Assembly: GCF_003331055.1 (NCBI RefSeq)
Contig: NZ_PUQD01000024.1
Coordinates: 1 to 64,000, forward strand
Reading direction: 5' to 3'
DNA: 64,000 bases
Source: Pseudomonas sp. AFG_SD02_1510_Pfu_092
GTDB lineage: Bacteria; Pseudomonadota; Gammaproteobacteria; Pseudomonadales; Pseudomonadaceae
Positions 15,789 through 25,453 of this stretch are shown one piece after another; the stretch's first letter is position 1, and each line of letters begins with the position of its first letter. The notes below the pieces were generated by a model. It was given only the letters and a program-made list of their open reading frames with translations, did not search any database and was not told the origin of the DNA. A program made the translations under genes and the position numbers.

Positions 15789-17441
15789 ATGAAAACCTCC
15801 TCCCCCGGGGCCATCCGCGAACTGCTGGGCCTGCTGAAACCCTACCGCCCGGCGGTGATCGTCTCGGTGCTGCTGGGCATGCTCGGCGGCCTGGCCGTGA
15901 CCGCACTGCTGGCCACCGTCAACCAGGGCCTGCATGCCGCCGGCGGCATGAGCCAGAACCTGATCCTGGCCTTTGCCGGCTTGTGCGTGCTGGCCCTGGT
16001 CAGCAGCGTGGCGGCCGACAGCGGCACCAACTACGTCGGGCAGAAAGTCATCGCCCGGCTGCGCAAGGACCTCGGCGCCAAGGTGCTGTCGGCACCGATC
16101 GAGCAGATCGAGCGCTACCGCAGCCACCGCCTGATCCCGGTACTGACCCGCGACGTCGACACCATCAGCGACTTCGCCTTCGCCTTCGCCCCCCTGGCCA
16201 TTTCGCTGACCACGGTGACCGGCTGCATGGCCTACCTGGCCTGGCTGTCGTGGCCGATCTTCCTCATCACCCTGGCAGCCATCGCCATCGGCAGCGGCAT
16301 CCAGTACATCGCCCGGCAAAAAGGCGTGGCCGGCTTCAACGCCGCCCGTGACGCCGAAGACCACCTGCAGAAGCACTACTCGGCCATCGCCGAAGGTGCC
16401 AAGGAACTGCGCATCGACCGCCGCCGCCGCCACGCCATGCTGACGCGCAATATCCAGGGCAGTGCCGATTTCATCGCCAACACCCATATCCGCGCGATCA
16501 ACATCTTCGTCGCGGCCAAGAGCCTGGGCTCGATGCTGTTCTTCGTGGTGATCGGCCTGACCCTGGCCCTGCAATCGCTATGGCCGAGCAACGACCCGGC
16601 GGTGATGAGCGGTTTCGTGCTGGTGCTGCTGTACATGAAAGGCCCGCTGGAAACCCTGATCAGCAACCTGCCGATTCTCGGCCGCGCGCAGGTGGCGTTC
16701 CGCCGCATCGCCGACCTTTCCGAGCGCTTTTCCTCGCCGGAGCCGCACCTGCTGCTGGCACCGCCGGCCAAGCGCAGCGCCCCGGCCAGCGCGCACCTGC
16801 AACTGCACGAGGTGGAATACGCCTACCCAGCGGTGGACGGCAACGAACCGTTCCGCGTGGGCCCGGTGAACCTGAGCATCGAACCGGGCGAGATCCTGTT
16901 CATCGTCGGCGAGAACGGCTGTGGCAAGACCTCGCTGATCAAACTGCTGCTGGGCCTGTACACCCCGCAGCGCGGCGAAGTGCGCCTGAACGGCAAGGCC
17001 GTCGGCCCGGAAGGGCTGGATGATTACCGGCAGTTGTTCACCACGGTGTTCGCCGACTATTACCTGTTCGACGACCTGCCCGAGCCCGAGCACAGCCTGC
17101 CCAGCGATGCCACGCGCTACCTGGAGCGGCTGGAGATCGCCCACAAGGTCAGCGTGCGCGATGGCGCCTTCACCACCACCGACCTGTCGACCGGGCAGCG
17201 CAAGCGCCTGGCGCTGGTCAATGCCTGGCTCGACGGGCGGCCGGTGCTGGTGTTCGACGAATGGGCGGCAGACCAGGACCCGACCTTCCGCCGGGTGTTC
17301 TACACCGAGCTGCTGCCGGACCTGAAGCGCATGGGCAAGACCATCATCGTGATTTCGCATGATGATCGGTACTTCGATACGGCGGACAAGGTGGTGCACC
17401 TTAGCCGCGGAAAAGTGGTGGAAGCGCTGGAACCGGTATGA
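15789..17441 (+). CDS. pvdE: PvdE, pyoverdine precursor ABC exporter
   Basis: 550 residues: a six-helix exporter membrane domain (about 1-310) fused to an ATPase. Walker A GENGCGKTS near 374, signature LSTGQRKR near 467 and Walker B VLVFDEW near 487 are intact. The fused half-transporter should work as a homodimer. PvdE moves the acylated pyoverdine precursor across the inner membrane into the periplasm, where the chromophore matures. ATG 15789 is taken; a TTG directly before it would add one residue. It sits about 37 bases behind the azurin gene on the same strand and diverges from the SyrP/NRPS genes. Family and context agree, so the name is fairly certain. Confidence 0.92.
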   Translation: MKTSSPGAIRELLGLLKPYRPAVIVSVLLGMLGGLAVTALLATVNQGLHAAGGMSQNLILAFAGLCVLALVSSVAADSGTNYVGQKVIARLRKDLGAKVLSAPIEQIERYRSHRLIPVLTRDVDTISDFAFAFAPLAISLTTVTGCMAYLAWLSWPIFLITLAAIAIGSGIQYIARQKGVAGFNAARDAEDHLQKHYSAIAEGAKELRIDRRRRHAMLTRNIQGSADFIANTHIRAINIFVAAKSLGSMLFFVVIGLTLALQSLWPSNDPAVMSGFVLVLLYMKGPLETLISNLPILGRAQVAFRRIADLSERFSSPEPHLLLAPPAKRSAPASAHLQLHEVEYAYPAVDGNEPFRVGPVNLSIEPGEILFIVGENGCGKTSLIKLLLGLYTPQRGEVRLNGKAVGPEGLDDYRQLFTTVFADYYLFDDLPEPEHSLPSDATRYLERLEIAHKVSVRDGAFTTTDLSTGQRKRLALVNAWLDGRPVLVFDEWAADQDPTFRRVFYTELLPDLKRMGKTIIVISHDDRYFDTADKVVHLSRGKVVEALEPV

Positions 17442-17472
17442 AAATCTGCAACGGACTGCAAAATCGGGCGCT

Positions 17473-17566
17473 CTATAATCTATCTATAGTCGGTCTATAA
17501 TTCGCTATAAATGGTTTTCCATACGACACCTATAATCAATCTATAGTCGGTCTATAATTGGCTATA
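17473..17566. repeat. Two 37-bp direct repeats, 57-bp period, before an AAA ATPase gene
   Basis: Copies at 17473-17509 and 17530-17566 differ at only two positions (the 9th and the 31st base). Each copy contains CTATAATC near its left end, CTATAGTCGG in the middle and CTATAATT towards the right, so -10-like TATAAT hexamers recur four times. An inverted pair CCATACGA (17519-17526) and TCGTATGG (17570-17577) flanks the second copy. The second copy ends 22 bases before the preferred start of the ATPase gene. The AT-rich block stands out from its GC-rich surroundings and is best read as an operator or iteron-like binding region. Confidence 0.85.
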
Positions 17567-17588
17567 GATTCGTATGGAGGTACAGCAA

Positions 17589-18746
17589 ATGCCTGAAACC
17601 GTTTACCACCGCCCGGCCCTCGCATCCCGCCTGTCGAAATTGATCCTGCATGTCGCCGTCGGCAGTGCTGCCAGCTCGGGCGTATTTCTCGCTGCACCAC
17701 GGCGCACCGGCAAATCGACCTTCGCCCGCGAAGACCTGCGCCCTGCGTTGGAGGCCGCCGGGGCGATCGTGTTGTATGCCGATCTATGGAAGGATCTGAC
17801 CAAGGACCCGGGTCAGGTCATTGTTGAAGCGGTGCGTGAAGCGGTCGGTCGGAACGAAGGGTTCATAACGCGCCTCGCTAAATCGTCCGGAATGGAAAAG
17901 GTCGCGGTTGGAGGCTTGAACTTCAATCTGGACAGGATCGGGCTCGGGCAGGACATAGACCTGACCAGCGCTCTGGTGGCACTCTCCGATGAGTCACGCA
18001 GGATCATCGTCCTGATCATCGACGAAGCACAGCATGCGATCACGACGGAAGCAGGCATCGCCGCCCTGTTTGCTCTCAAGGCCGCCAGGGACGAGCTCAA
18101 CAGCTCGAAGCACCATGGCCTGCGCATCGTCTGCACCGGCTCGAACCGGGACAAGCTGGCAATGCTGCGCAACAGCAAAGACCAAGCGTTTTTCGGTGCC
18201 TCCATGGTGCAGTTCCCGATGCTGGACCAGGATTTCATCGATTGGCTTTGCGCCAATATCGATCTGCCAAGCGCACTCGACCCAGCGCAGGTGTTCCAGC
18301 TCTTCAAGGAAAGCGGCTACCGCCCAGAGCTGTTAGGTGCGGCAGCGGATGAAATCCGCTTCGATTTCGGTATCGAGCCCGAGGCCATTCCGGCACGGTT
18401 CAGGGAGCTTGTTCAGGCACAAGCCAATGGCTTGAATGCAAATCTGAAAAAGGTGATCCACAGCCTCACGCCTATCCAGGCTGCGGTTCTACGTGTCATG
18501 TGCGTGAAGGGGAACGACTACGCGCCGTTCGAGGCGCCGACCCTGGCACTGTATGCCAAAGCGATGGAACAGGCCGGTGTGGATGCGAGCGAAGTGAAGG
18601 CCGAGGTACCGGGGGTGCAGCAAGCACTTATCGCTTTGCAGGACAAGAACTTGGTGTGGAAAGCATCGCGGGGGGTGTACGCGGTAGATGAACAGGTGAT
18701 AGTCGATATCGTGCGTGCGGACGGCTTGCTGGAAGGTCTGGCCTGA
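17589..18746 (+). CDS. AAA (ORC/STAND-like) ATPase with C-terminal winged-helix region
   Basis: 385 residues from ATG 17589, chosen because GGAGG lies 8 bases upstream; an in-frame ATG at 17574 has no such site. Walker A APRRTGKST (36-44), Walker B IIVLIIDEAQH (about 140-150) and a sensor-1-like IVCTGSNRDK are intact. The last third (from about 275) looks helical and winged-helix-like, as in archaeal ATPases of the ORC/ATPase_2 type. Specific function unknown; such proteins occur as stand-alone regulators or in mobile and defence loci. Less GC-rich codons than pvdE suggest a later arrival. No partner gene is adjacent: pvdE lies before it and lpxO faces it. Confidence 0.82.
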   Translation: MPETVYHRPALASRLSKLILHVAVGSAASSGVFLAAPRRTGKSTFAREDLRPALEAAGAIVLYADLWKDLTKDPGQVIVEAVREAVGRNEGFITRLAKSSGMEKVAVGGLNFNLDRIGLGQDIDLTSALVALSDESRRIIVLIIDEAQHAITTEAGIAALFALKAARDELNSSKHHGLRIVCTGSNRDKLAMLRNSKDQAFFGASMVQFPMLDQDFIDWLCANIDLPSALDPAQVFQLFKESGYRPELLGAAADEIRFDFGIEPEAIPARFRELVQAQANGLNANLKKVIHSLTPIQAAVLRVMCVKGNDYAPFEAPTLALYAKAMEQAGVDASEVKAEVPGVQQALIALQDKNLVWKASRGVYAVDEQVIVDIVRADGLLEGLA

Positions 18747-18783
18747 GTGCTTTGCTGAGGGCGCCGGGGGGTGCTTTGCGCCC

Positions 18784-18862
18784 CTATCGCGACACAAGGC
18801 CGCTGCCACAGGCGTAAGCGACCACCTGAGCAGCCTTGTGTCGCGATGGGCTGCAAGGCAGC
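18784..18862. terminator. Inverted repeat between convergent genes
   Basis: TCGCGACACAAGGC near 18788 pairs with GCCTTGTGTCGCGA near 18832-18846. It separates the ATPase gene (+) from lpxO (-) and could end transcription from both sides. The same left arm recurs at 33464-33480, so it is a dispersed element. No clear T-run. Confidence 0.5.
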
Positions 18863-18876
18863 CCCAACAGGCAGAA

Positions 18877-19812
18877 TCAGAACAACCAGTGATACAACAG
18901 GTACACCACCAGCGCCGCCAATAACGGCCGCAGCACGCGGTAGGCCTTGGGGTTGGCGCGCTTGAACTGCTTCACCCGGGCGCTGATCCGGTTGCTGAAG
19001 CGCTTGCTCCAGGCGTAGGCCTGGTTGATCCCGCCCACGCGTTCGTCGTCGGTGTTCTGCGGTGCGGTAGCACGGCCGAGGAAGGCGCTGACCTGGCGGT
19101 TGATGCGGGTCATCAGCGGGCTGCTCAGCGGCCGTTCGATGTCGCAGAACAGGATCACCCGGGTGACGTCAGTCTCGTTCTTGACCCAATGCACGTAGGT
19201 TTCGTCGAACATCACATCCTCGCCGTCACGCCATGCGTATTCCTCGCCGTCCACGTAGATGCGGCAGGCGTCGGAATTCGGCGTGGACAGCCCCAGGTGG
19301 TAGCGCAGCGAACCGGCGAACGGGTCACGGTGCGGGTTCAGGTGGCTGCCGCCGGGCAACAGGGCGAACATCGCGCCCTTGACGTTGGGGATGCTGCTGA
19401 CCAGCTCGACGGTGCGCGGGCACAGGGTTTGCGCCGAAGGCAGCGGTTTGTCGTACCACTTCAGGTAAAAGCGCTTCCAGCCCTTCTTGAAGAACGAACC
19501 GAAACCGGCGTCGTTGTCCTTCTCGGCAGCGCGGATGTAACCTTCGTCGAACAGGCGCATGGCCTCTGCGCGGATTTCCTGCCAGTTGTCCTTCAACACA
19601 TCCAGTTCGGGGAAGCGCTGGCGGTCCAGGTAGGGCCTGGAGGGCACGCCGGAAAACAGGTACATCAGGCTGTTGTAGGGGGCGAACAGCGCCGAATGGT
19701 TGACGAACTGGCGCAACACCGGCAAGCGAGCCTTGCCGCGCAGGTGCACGAACAGCACGCTGCCAAAAAACACCAGCAAGACACCCGCCTTGGCTGCAAA
19801 GGAAAAGGTCAT
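18877..19812 (-). CDS. lpxO: Lipid A 2-hydroxylase-like Fe(II)/2OG dioxygenase (LpxO)
   Basis: 311 residues of the aspartyl/asparaginyl beta-hydroxylase superfamily. An N-terminal membrane helix (about 6-22) and a hydrophobic C-terminus (about 294-311) place it at the inner membrane. The iron triad is visible as H161-R-D163 and H208, with an Arg a few residues later for 2-oxoglutarate. LpxO hydroxylates the secondary acyl chain of lipid A at carbon 2; Pseudomonas often has two copies. cysK lies 173 bases upstream on the same strand, probably unrelated. It resembles LpxO more than peptide beta-hydroxylases because of the membrane anchors. Confidence 0.78.
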   Translation of the reverse strand: MTFSFAAKAGVLLVFFGSVLFVHLRGKARLPVLRQFVNHSALFAPYNSLMYLFSGVPSRPYLDRQRFPELDVLKDNWQEIRAEAMRLFDEGYIRAAEKDNDAGFGSFFKKGWKRFYLKWYDKPLPSAQTLCPRTVELVSSIPNVKGAMFALLPGGSHLNPHRDPFAGSLRYHLGLSTPNSDACRIYVDGEEYAWRDGEDVMFDETYVHWVKNETDVTRVILFCDIERPLSSPLMTRINRQVSAFLGRATAPQNTDDERVGGINQAYAWSKRFSNRISARVKQFKRANPKAYRVLRPLLAALVVYLLYHWLF

Positions 19813-19985
19813 GCTTTCACTCCTTGAGGAAGCGACAGGGCTGCGCGCCCTGCCCTCCGGAAAATCATCCTGCCATCATAAACCGATGCCGCCAGGGTAA
19901 AAACAGCCTGCACGGCAACTCAATCATGAAGATTTTGCAATAAACCAGGCCGCCGAACCTTGCGCCGGGTCAGCGGCCAGGCCGC

Positions 19986-20960
19986 TTACTGCTGGTTTTC
20001 CTGCTCGCTGAACAGGTCGCTGAACAGCATGCTCGACAGGTAGCGCTCGCCGGAGTCCGGCAGGATCACCACGATGGTCTTGCCTTGCATTTCCGGCTTT
20101 TCGGCCAGGCGCACGGCGGCCGCCATCGCCGCGCCACAGGAAATACCGCAGAGAATGCCCTCTTCCTGCATCAGCCGAATGGCCATGGCCTTGGACTCTT
20201 CATCGGTCACCGTCAGCACCTGGTCGACGATCGACAGGTCGAGGTTCTTCGGCACGAAGCCGGCGCCGATACCCTGGATCTTGTGCGGGCTGGGCTTGAG
20301 TTCTTCACCGGCCAGGGTCTGGCTGATCAACGGCGATGCCACGGGTTCCACCGCCACCGACAGGATCGCCTTGCCCTGGGTATGCTTGATGTAGCGCGAC
20401 ACGCCGGTGATGGTACCGCCGGTGCCGACCCCCGCCACCAGCACATCGACCGCGCCGTCGGTGTCGTTCCAGATTTCCGGGCCGGTGGTCTTTTCGTGGA
20501 TCGCCGGGTTGGCCGGGTTTTCGAACTGGCCCGGCAGGAAGTACCCGGCCGGGTCGGCGGCGACGATTTCGTTGGCCTTCTCGATGGCGCCTTTCATGCC
20601 CTTGGCCGGGTCGGTCAGCACCAGCTCGGCCCCCAGCGCCTTGAGCACCTTGCGCCGCTCCAGGCTCATCGAGGCCGGCATGGTCAGCATCAGTTTGTAG
20701 CCGCGCGCGGCGGCGACGAAGGCCAGGCCGATGCCGGTATTGCCCGAGGTCGGTTCGACGATGGTCATGCCCGGCTTGAGCTTGCCGCTGCTTTCGGCAT
20801 CCCAGACCATGTTCGCGCCGATGCGGCATTTGACCGAATAACCCGGGTTGCGCCCTTCGATCTTGGCCAGGATGGTCACGCCGCGCGGGGCAATGCGGTT
20901 GATCTGCACCAGCGGCGTGTTACCGATGGAGTGCGCGTTGTCTGCGAAGATACGGCTCAT
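19986..20960 (-). CDS. cysK: Cysteine synthase A (O-acetylserine sulfhydrylase)
   Basis: 324 residues from ATG 20960 (in-frame upstream codons lack family similarity). Makes L-cysteine from O-acetylserine and sulfide in the cytoplasm with PLP. The PLP lysine is K44 in YSVKCRIG; the TSGNTG loop binding the substrate carboxylate and the GTGGTITG phosphate loop are intact. Length matches CysK; the N-terminal SIGNTPLVQ pattern favours CysK over CysM. Transcribed alone, divergent from a DUF748 gene. Confidence 0.94.
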   Translation of the reverse strand: MSRIFADNAHSIGNTPLVQINRIAPRGVTILAKIEGRNPGYSVKCRIGANMVWDAESSGKLKPGMTIVEPTSGNTGIGLAFVAAARGYKLMLTMPASMSLERRKVLKALGAELVLTDPAKGMKGAIEKANEIVAADPAGYFLPGQFENPANPAIHEKTTGPEIWNDTDGAVDVLVAGVGTGGTITGVSRYIKHTQGKAILSVAVEPVASPLISQTLAGEELKPSPHKIQGIGAGFVPKNLDLSIVDQVLTVTDEESKAMAIRLMQEEGILCGISCGAAMAAAVRLAEKPEMQGKTIVVILPDSGERYLSSMLFSDLFSEQENQQ

Positions 20961-21093
20961 GGCGGGGTCCTTGGCATGAAAGAAAGCAGGGAAAGACCTC
21001 AAGGGTAAGCCCGGGCCGGCGGCCCGTAAAGCTCGTTCGAACTCAGCCAGGCGCGTTGCGGTCAACCGCACATCCTGCCTTGGAGACACTCCG

Positions 21094-22161
21094 ATGAGAG
21101 CCCGTTATCGCTGGCCGCTGATCGGCCTGGCCAGCCTGATCGTGCTGTTGCTGGCGCTGCACCTGGCCCTGCCCTACCTGGTGCGCGACTACCTCAACGA
21201 CAAACTGGCCGACATGGGCGACTACCGTGGCCAGGTGGCCGACGTTGACCTGGCCTGGTGGCGCGGTGCCTACCAGATCAACGGGCTGAAAATCGTCAAG
21301 ACCACCGGCAAGGTGCCGGTGCCGTTTCTCGACGCACCGCTGATCGACCTGTCGGTGAGCTGGCATGCCCTGTGGTACGACCGCGCGGTGGTGGCCGAAG
21401 TGGAGTTCCAGCGCCCCGAGCTGAACTTCGTCGACGGCGGCAACAAGCAGAATTCGCAGACCGGTCAAGGCACCGACTGGCGCCAGCAGCTGGAAAAACT
21501 GCTGCCGATCACCCTCAACGAGGTGCGCATCGACAATGGCGTGCTGACCTTTCGCAACTTCAATTCCAAGCCACCGGTCGACCTCAAGGCTACCCAGCTG
21601 AATGCCAGTATCCGCAACCTCACCAACATTCGCGACGAAAAGGGCCGGCGCGATGCCAGCTTCGACGGCACCGCACGGATCGCAGGCGATGCCAAGGTGG
21701 AAAGCCGCGCGACCTTCGACCCGTTCAGCGATTTCGACGATTTCGAGTTCCGCCTGCGCGCCACCGGGATCGAGCTGCGCAGGCTCAACGACTTCGCCAG
21801 TGCCTACGGCAAGTTCGACTTCAATGCCGGGCACGGCGATGTGGTGATCGAAGCGCAGGCCACCAACGGCCGCCTGAACGGTTACATCAAGCCGCTGCTG
21901 CGCGATGTGGATGTGTTCGACTGGCAGCAGGATGTGCAGGAAAAGGACAAAGGTTTCTTCCGCTCGGTGTGGGAGGCGCTGGTGGGCGCGACCGAGACGG
22001 TGCTGAAGAACCAGCCGAAGAACCAGTTCGCCACCCGCGTGGAGCTGAGCGGCAGCGTGCGCAAGCAGGATATCAGTGCCTTCGAGGCGTTTCTGCAGAT
22101 CCTGCGCAACGGGTTTATCCAGGCATTCAATGCGCGCTACGAGCGTGACGCGCCGGATTGA
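21094..22161 (+). CDS. DUF748 (AsmA-like) envelope protein
   Basis: 355 residues with one N-terminal membrane helix (about 9-29); the rest is soluble and should face the periplasm. The DUF748 pattern is seen: a short beta-rich segment around '[17 protein letters not shown]', and a repeat-like '[13 protein letters not shown]'. Proteins of this group belong to the AsmA-like superfamily, some members of which bridge the envelope and carry lipids; no defined substrate is known for this one. Monocistronic, divergent from cysK, followed by a REP pair. Confidence 0.78.
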   Translation: MRARYRWPLIGLASLIVLLLALHLALPYLVRDYLNDKLADMGDYRGQVADVDLAWWRGAYQINGLKIVKTTGKVPVPFLDAPLIDLSVSWHALWYDRAVVAEVEFQRPELNFVDGGNKQNSQTGQGTDWRQQLEKLLPITLNEVRIDNGVLTFRNFNSKPPVDLKATQLNASIRNLTNIRDEKGRRDASFDGTARIAGDAKVESRATFDPFSDFDDFEFRLRATGIELRRLNDFASAYGKFDFNAGHGDVVIEAQATNGRLNGYIKPLLRDVDVFDWQQDVQEKDKGFFRSVWEALVGATETVLKNQPKNQFATRVELSGSVRKQDISAFEAFLQILRNGFIQAFNARYERDAPD

Positions 22162-22272
22162 GACCAGAATGGCGTGACGGGGCATTCAGGGACTGAATAC
22201 CCGGTCTGCGTTTCCAGCTGGCGAGCCCCGCGTTATAGTCGGTGACAAATCAAAAATATGTGCTGCTTGTAC

Positions 22273-22367
22273 TGGCCTCTTCGCGGGTGAACCCGCTCCC
22301 ACAGGTATTGCACAAACCTGAGCAAAGGTGGGTACCTGTGGGAGCGGGTTTACCCGCGAAAGGGCCG
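22273..22367. repeat. Inverted pair of REP elements
   Basis: TTCGCGGGTGAACCCGCTCCCACAGG and, about 45 bases on, its near inverse CCTGTGGGAGCGGG..CCCGCGAA, in the gap before the MoxR gene. Each half is itself a hairpin. Confidence 0.85.
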
Positions 22368-22395
22368 GTGCAGGCTTACAGCAGAGGACAGACCC

Positions 22396-23241
22396 ATGAA
22401 GTTCGAAGGCACCCGCGACTACGTCGCCACAGACGACCTGAAACTGGCGGTAAACGCGGCCATCACCCTCGAACGCCCGTTGCTGGTCAAGGGCGAGCCC
22501 GGCACCGGCAAGACCATGCTGGCCGAGCAGCTGGCCGCCTCGTTCGGGGCGCGCCTGATCACCTGGCATATCAAGTCGACCACCAAGGCCCACCAGGGCC
22601 TCTACGAGTACGATGCGGTCAGCCGCCTGCGCGACTCGCAACTGGGCGTGGACAAGGTCCACGACGTGCGCAACTACCTGAAGAAGGGCAAGCTGTGGGA
22701 AGCCTTCGAGGCCGAAGAGCGGGTCATCCTGCTAATCGACGAAATCGACAAGGCCGACATCGAGTTCCCCAACGACCTGCTGCAGGAACTCGACAAGATG
22801 GAGTTCTACGTCTACGAAATCGACGAGACCATCAAGGCCAGACAGCGCCCGATCATCATCATCACCTCCAACAACGAGAAGGAACTGCCGGACGCCTTCC
22901 TGCGCCGCTGCTTCTTCCATTACATCGCCTTCCCCGACCGCAGCACCCTGCAACAGATCGTCGATGTGCACTACCCGAACATCAGCCAGTCGCTGGTCAG
23001 CGAGGCGCTGGATGTGTTCTTCGATGTGCGCAAGGTGCCAGGCCTGAAGAAAAAGCCGTCCACCTCCGAGCTGGTCGATTGGCTGAAGCTGCTGATGGCC
23101 GACAACATCGGTGAAGCGGTGCTGCGCGAACGCGACCCGACCAAGGCGATTCCGCCGCTGGCCGGTGCGCTGGTGAAGAACGAGCAGGATGTGCAGTTGC
23201 TCGAGCGCCTGGCTTTCATGAGCCGGCGCGGCAACCGCTGA
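22396..23241 (+). CDS. MoxR-family AAA+ ATPase
   Basis: 281 residues. Walker A GEPGTGKT (38-45), Walker B LLIDEID (near 116) and sensor-1 ITSNNEKELPDAFLRRC are intact; the last gives an Arg pair suited to an arginine finger. It falls in the CoxD-like MoxR group, which acts with a VWA-domain partner to mature or insert cofactors into client proteins. The partner is the next gene, 13 bases downstream, so the two form an operon. The client is not evident from neighbours. Confidence 0.9.
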   Translation: MKFEGTRDYVATDDLKLAVNAAITLERPLLVKGEPGTGKTMLAEQLAASFGARLITWHIKSTTKAHQGLYEYDAVSRLRDSQLGVDKVHDVRNYLKKGKLWEAFEAEERVILLIDEIDKADIEFPNDLLQELDKMEFYVYEIDETIKARQRPIIIITSNNEKELPDAFLRRCFFHYIAFPDRSTLQQIVDVHYPNISQSLVSEALDVFFDVRKVPGLKKKPSTSELVDWLKLLMADNIGEAVLRERDPTKAIPPLAGALVKNEQDVQLLERLAFMSRRGNR

Positions 23242-23254
23242 CAGGAGCCGGGCC

Positions 23255-24433
23255 ATGCTGCTCAACCTGTTCAATGAAATGCGTGCGGCCAAGGTACCGG
23301 TGTCGGTGCGCGAACTGCTCGACCTGCACCAGGCCCTGCAAAAGCGCGTGGTGTTCGCCGACATGGACGAATTCTATTACCTCGCCCGCGCCATCCTGGT
23401 GAAGGACGAGCGCCATTTCGACAAGTTCGACCGCGCCTTCGCCGCCTACTTCAAGGGCCTGGAAAACCTCGACCGGCACATCGAGGCACTGATCCCCGAA
23501 GACTGGCTGCGCAAGGAATTCGAGCGTTCGCTGAGCGACGAGGAGCGCGCGCAGATCCAGTCGCTGGGCGGCCTGGACAAGCTCATCGAGGAATTCAAGA
23601 AGCGCCTGGAAGAACAGAAGGAACGCCACGCCGGCGGCAACAAGTGGATCGGCACCGGCGGCACCAGCCCGTTCGGCTCGGGCGGCTTCAACCCCGAGGG
23701 TATCCGCGTGGGCGAGGCCGGCAAGCGTCAGGGCAAGGCCGTGAAGGTGTGGGACCAGCGCGAGTACAAGAACCTCGACGACCAGGTCGAGCTGGGCACG
23801 CGCAACATCAAGCTGGCCCTGCGCCGGTTGCGCAAGTTCGCCCGTGAAGGCGCCGCCGAAGAGCTCGACATCGACGGCACCATCGACCACACCGCGCGCG
23901 ATGCCGGGCTGCTGAACATCCAGATGCGCCCCGAGCGGCGCAACACGGTGAAGCTGCTGTTGCTGTTCGACATCGGCGGTTCGATGGACGCCCATGTCAA
24001 GGTCTGCGAAGAGCTGTTTTCCGCGTGCAAGACCGAGTTCAAGCACCTGGAGTACTACTACTTCCACAACTTCGTGTACGAGTCGGTGTGGAAGAACAAC
24101 CTGCGCCGCACTTCGGAGCGTTATTCCACCTTCGACCTGCTGCACAAGTACGGCGATGACTACAAGGTGGTGTTCGTCGGCGACGCGGCCATGGCGCCCT
24201 ACGAGATCACCCAGCCGGGTGGCAGCGTGGAGCACTGGAACGAAGAAGCCGGGTATGTGTGGATGCAGCGCTTCATGGAGAAATTCAAGAAGATCATCTG
24301 GATCAACCCGTATCCGAAGCAGGCCTGGGACTACACCGCCTCGACCCACCTGGTGCGCGACCTGATCGAGGACAAGATGTACCCGCTGACCTTGCAGGGG
24401 TTGGAGGACGGGATGCGCTACCTGTCCAAGTGA
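23255..24433 (+). CDS. VWA-domain protein, CoxE-like, partner of the MoxR ATPase
   Basis: 392 residues. The N-terminal half is charged and helical; the C-terminal half is a von Willebrand A domain with a MIDAS motif DIGGSMD near 239-245 and later a conserved NPYPKQAW segment. In MoxR/CoxD-CoxE pairs the VWA protein recognises the client while the ATPase remodels it. No signal peptide or membrane helix, so cytoplasmic. Start ATG 23255 has GGAG about 8 bases upstream. Confidence 0.88.
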   Translation: MLLNLFNEMRAAKVPVSVRELLDLHQALQKRVVFADMDEFYYLARAILVKDERHFDKFDRAFAAYFKGLENLDRHIEALIPEDWLRKEFERSLSDEERAQIQSLGGLDKLIEEFKKRLEEQKERHAGGNKWIGTGGTSPFGSGGFNPEGIRVGEAGKRQGKAVKVWDQREYKNLDDQVELGTRNIKLALRRLRKFAREGAAEELDIDGTIDHTARDAGLLNIQMRPERRNTVKLLLLFDIGGSMDAHVKVCEELFSACKTEFKHLEYYYFHNFVYESVWKNNLRRTSERYSTFDLLHKYGDDYKVVFVGDAAMAPYEITQPGGSVEHWNEEAGYVWMQRFMEKFKKIIWINPYPKQAWDYTASTHLVRDLIEDKMYPLTLQGLEDGMRYLSK

Positions 24434-24446
24434 TGTTGGCTGTGGC

Positions 24447-24529
24447 GGCCTCTTCGCGGGTGAACCCGCTCCCACAAGCCCGAGGCCTGCGCCGAACCTG
24501 TGGGAGCGGGCATGCCCGCGAAGAGGCCA
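24447..24529. repeat. Inverted pair of REP elements
   Basis: TTCGCGGGTGAACCCGCTCCCACA and its inverse TGTGGGAGCGGGCATGCCCGCGAA between the convergent VWA and pxpC genes; could act as a two-way transcription end. Confidence 0.85.
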
Positions 24530-24535
24530 GCAGCC

Positions 24536-25453
24536 TTACAACCAACGCTCCAGGTAACACTGCTGCTCCCGCCACGCCTCGTCCTGCACCACCGCCCTGA
24601 AGCGCACCGCAGCCCCCGGCAGGCACTGCGCCAACTGCGCCAACGCCAACGGCGTCAATGCCCCCAGCCGCGGATAGCCGCCAATGGTCTGGCGGTCATT
24701 GAGCAGCACGATCGGCTGCCCGTCCGGCGGCACCTGCACTGCCCCCAGCGCAATTCCCTCGGAAATCATCGGCGCCCCCTGGTAGACCAGCTGCGGGCCC
24801 AGCAAACGGATGCCCATGCGGTCGGCCCGGCTGTCCAGCGTCCACGCGCGGTTGAACGCCTCGAACAGGCTGGTGCCGCTGAAATCACCGATCTGCGCGC
24901 CCATCACCAGGTCGAGTACCGGTTTGTGAACGTAGCGCGGGCGCAACGCCTGCGGTACCTCGCGCAAGGTTGCCGCAGCCCCGGCAAAGGCCAGCAGCTG
25001 GCCTTTGCCGAGCGCCGAACCCTGACCATCGATACCGCCCAGCCCCTCGCGCACGACCGTGGCACAACTGCCCAGCACATCCTCACCCAGGAACCCGCCC
25101 GGCGCCGCCAGATAGGCCCGCACGCCCTGCTTCGGCTGGCTCAGGCTCAAGCGCTGGCCTTTGGCCAAGGCGAAGCTGCGCCAGGGTGCCAGCGGCTGGT
25201 CATCGACCCGCGCATCCAGGTCGGCACCGGTCAGGGCCAGCACACAATCCTGCTCGGCGATCACACAGAAGCCACCCAGCGCTACCTCCACCACCGGCGC
25301 GCCCAGCGGGTTGCCCAGCAGCCAGTTGGCCCAGTGCATCGCTACCCAGTCCAAGGCGCCGCCCTGGGTCACGCCCAGGTGGCGTACGCCAAAGCGTCCG
25401 GCATCCTGCAACTGGCACAGCGGCGTACTGGCCGCGATCTTCAACTGCTTCAT
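24536..25453 (-). CDS. pxpC: 5-oxoprolinase subunit C (biotin-dependent carboxyltransferase-like)
   Basis: 305 residues from ATG 25453, whose ATGA overlaps the stop of pxpB by four bases. Belongs to the KipA/PxpC family (biotin-dependent carboxyltransferase fold), shown by 'CQLQDAGRFGVRHLGV' at the start and 'QTIGGYPRLGAL' near the end. PxpABC opens 5-oxoproline (pyroglutamate) to glutamate using ATP. Last gene of the MFS-pxpA-pxpB-pxpC operon. Confidence 0.92.
   Translation of the reverse strand: MKQLKIAASTPLCQLQDAGRFGVRHLGVTQGGALDWVAMHWANWLLGNPLGAPVVEVALGGFCVIAEQDCVLALTGADLDARVDDQPLAPWRSFALAKGQRLSLSQPKQGVRAYLAAPGGFLGEDVLGSCATVVREGLGGIDGQGSALGKGQLLAFAGAAATLREVPQALRPRYVHKPVLDLVMGAQIGDFSGTSLFEAFNRAWTLDSRADRMGIRLLGPQLVYQGAPMISEGIALGAVQVPPDGQPIVLLNDRQTIGGYPRLGALTPLALAQLAQCLPGAAVRFRAVVQDEAWREQQCYLERWL

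Noticed and set aside
17442-18746. Insertion sequence or toxin-antitoxin module around the AAA ATPase
   Set aside because: No transposase, terminal inverted repeats or partner small gene; only the ATPase and its upstream repeats are seen.
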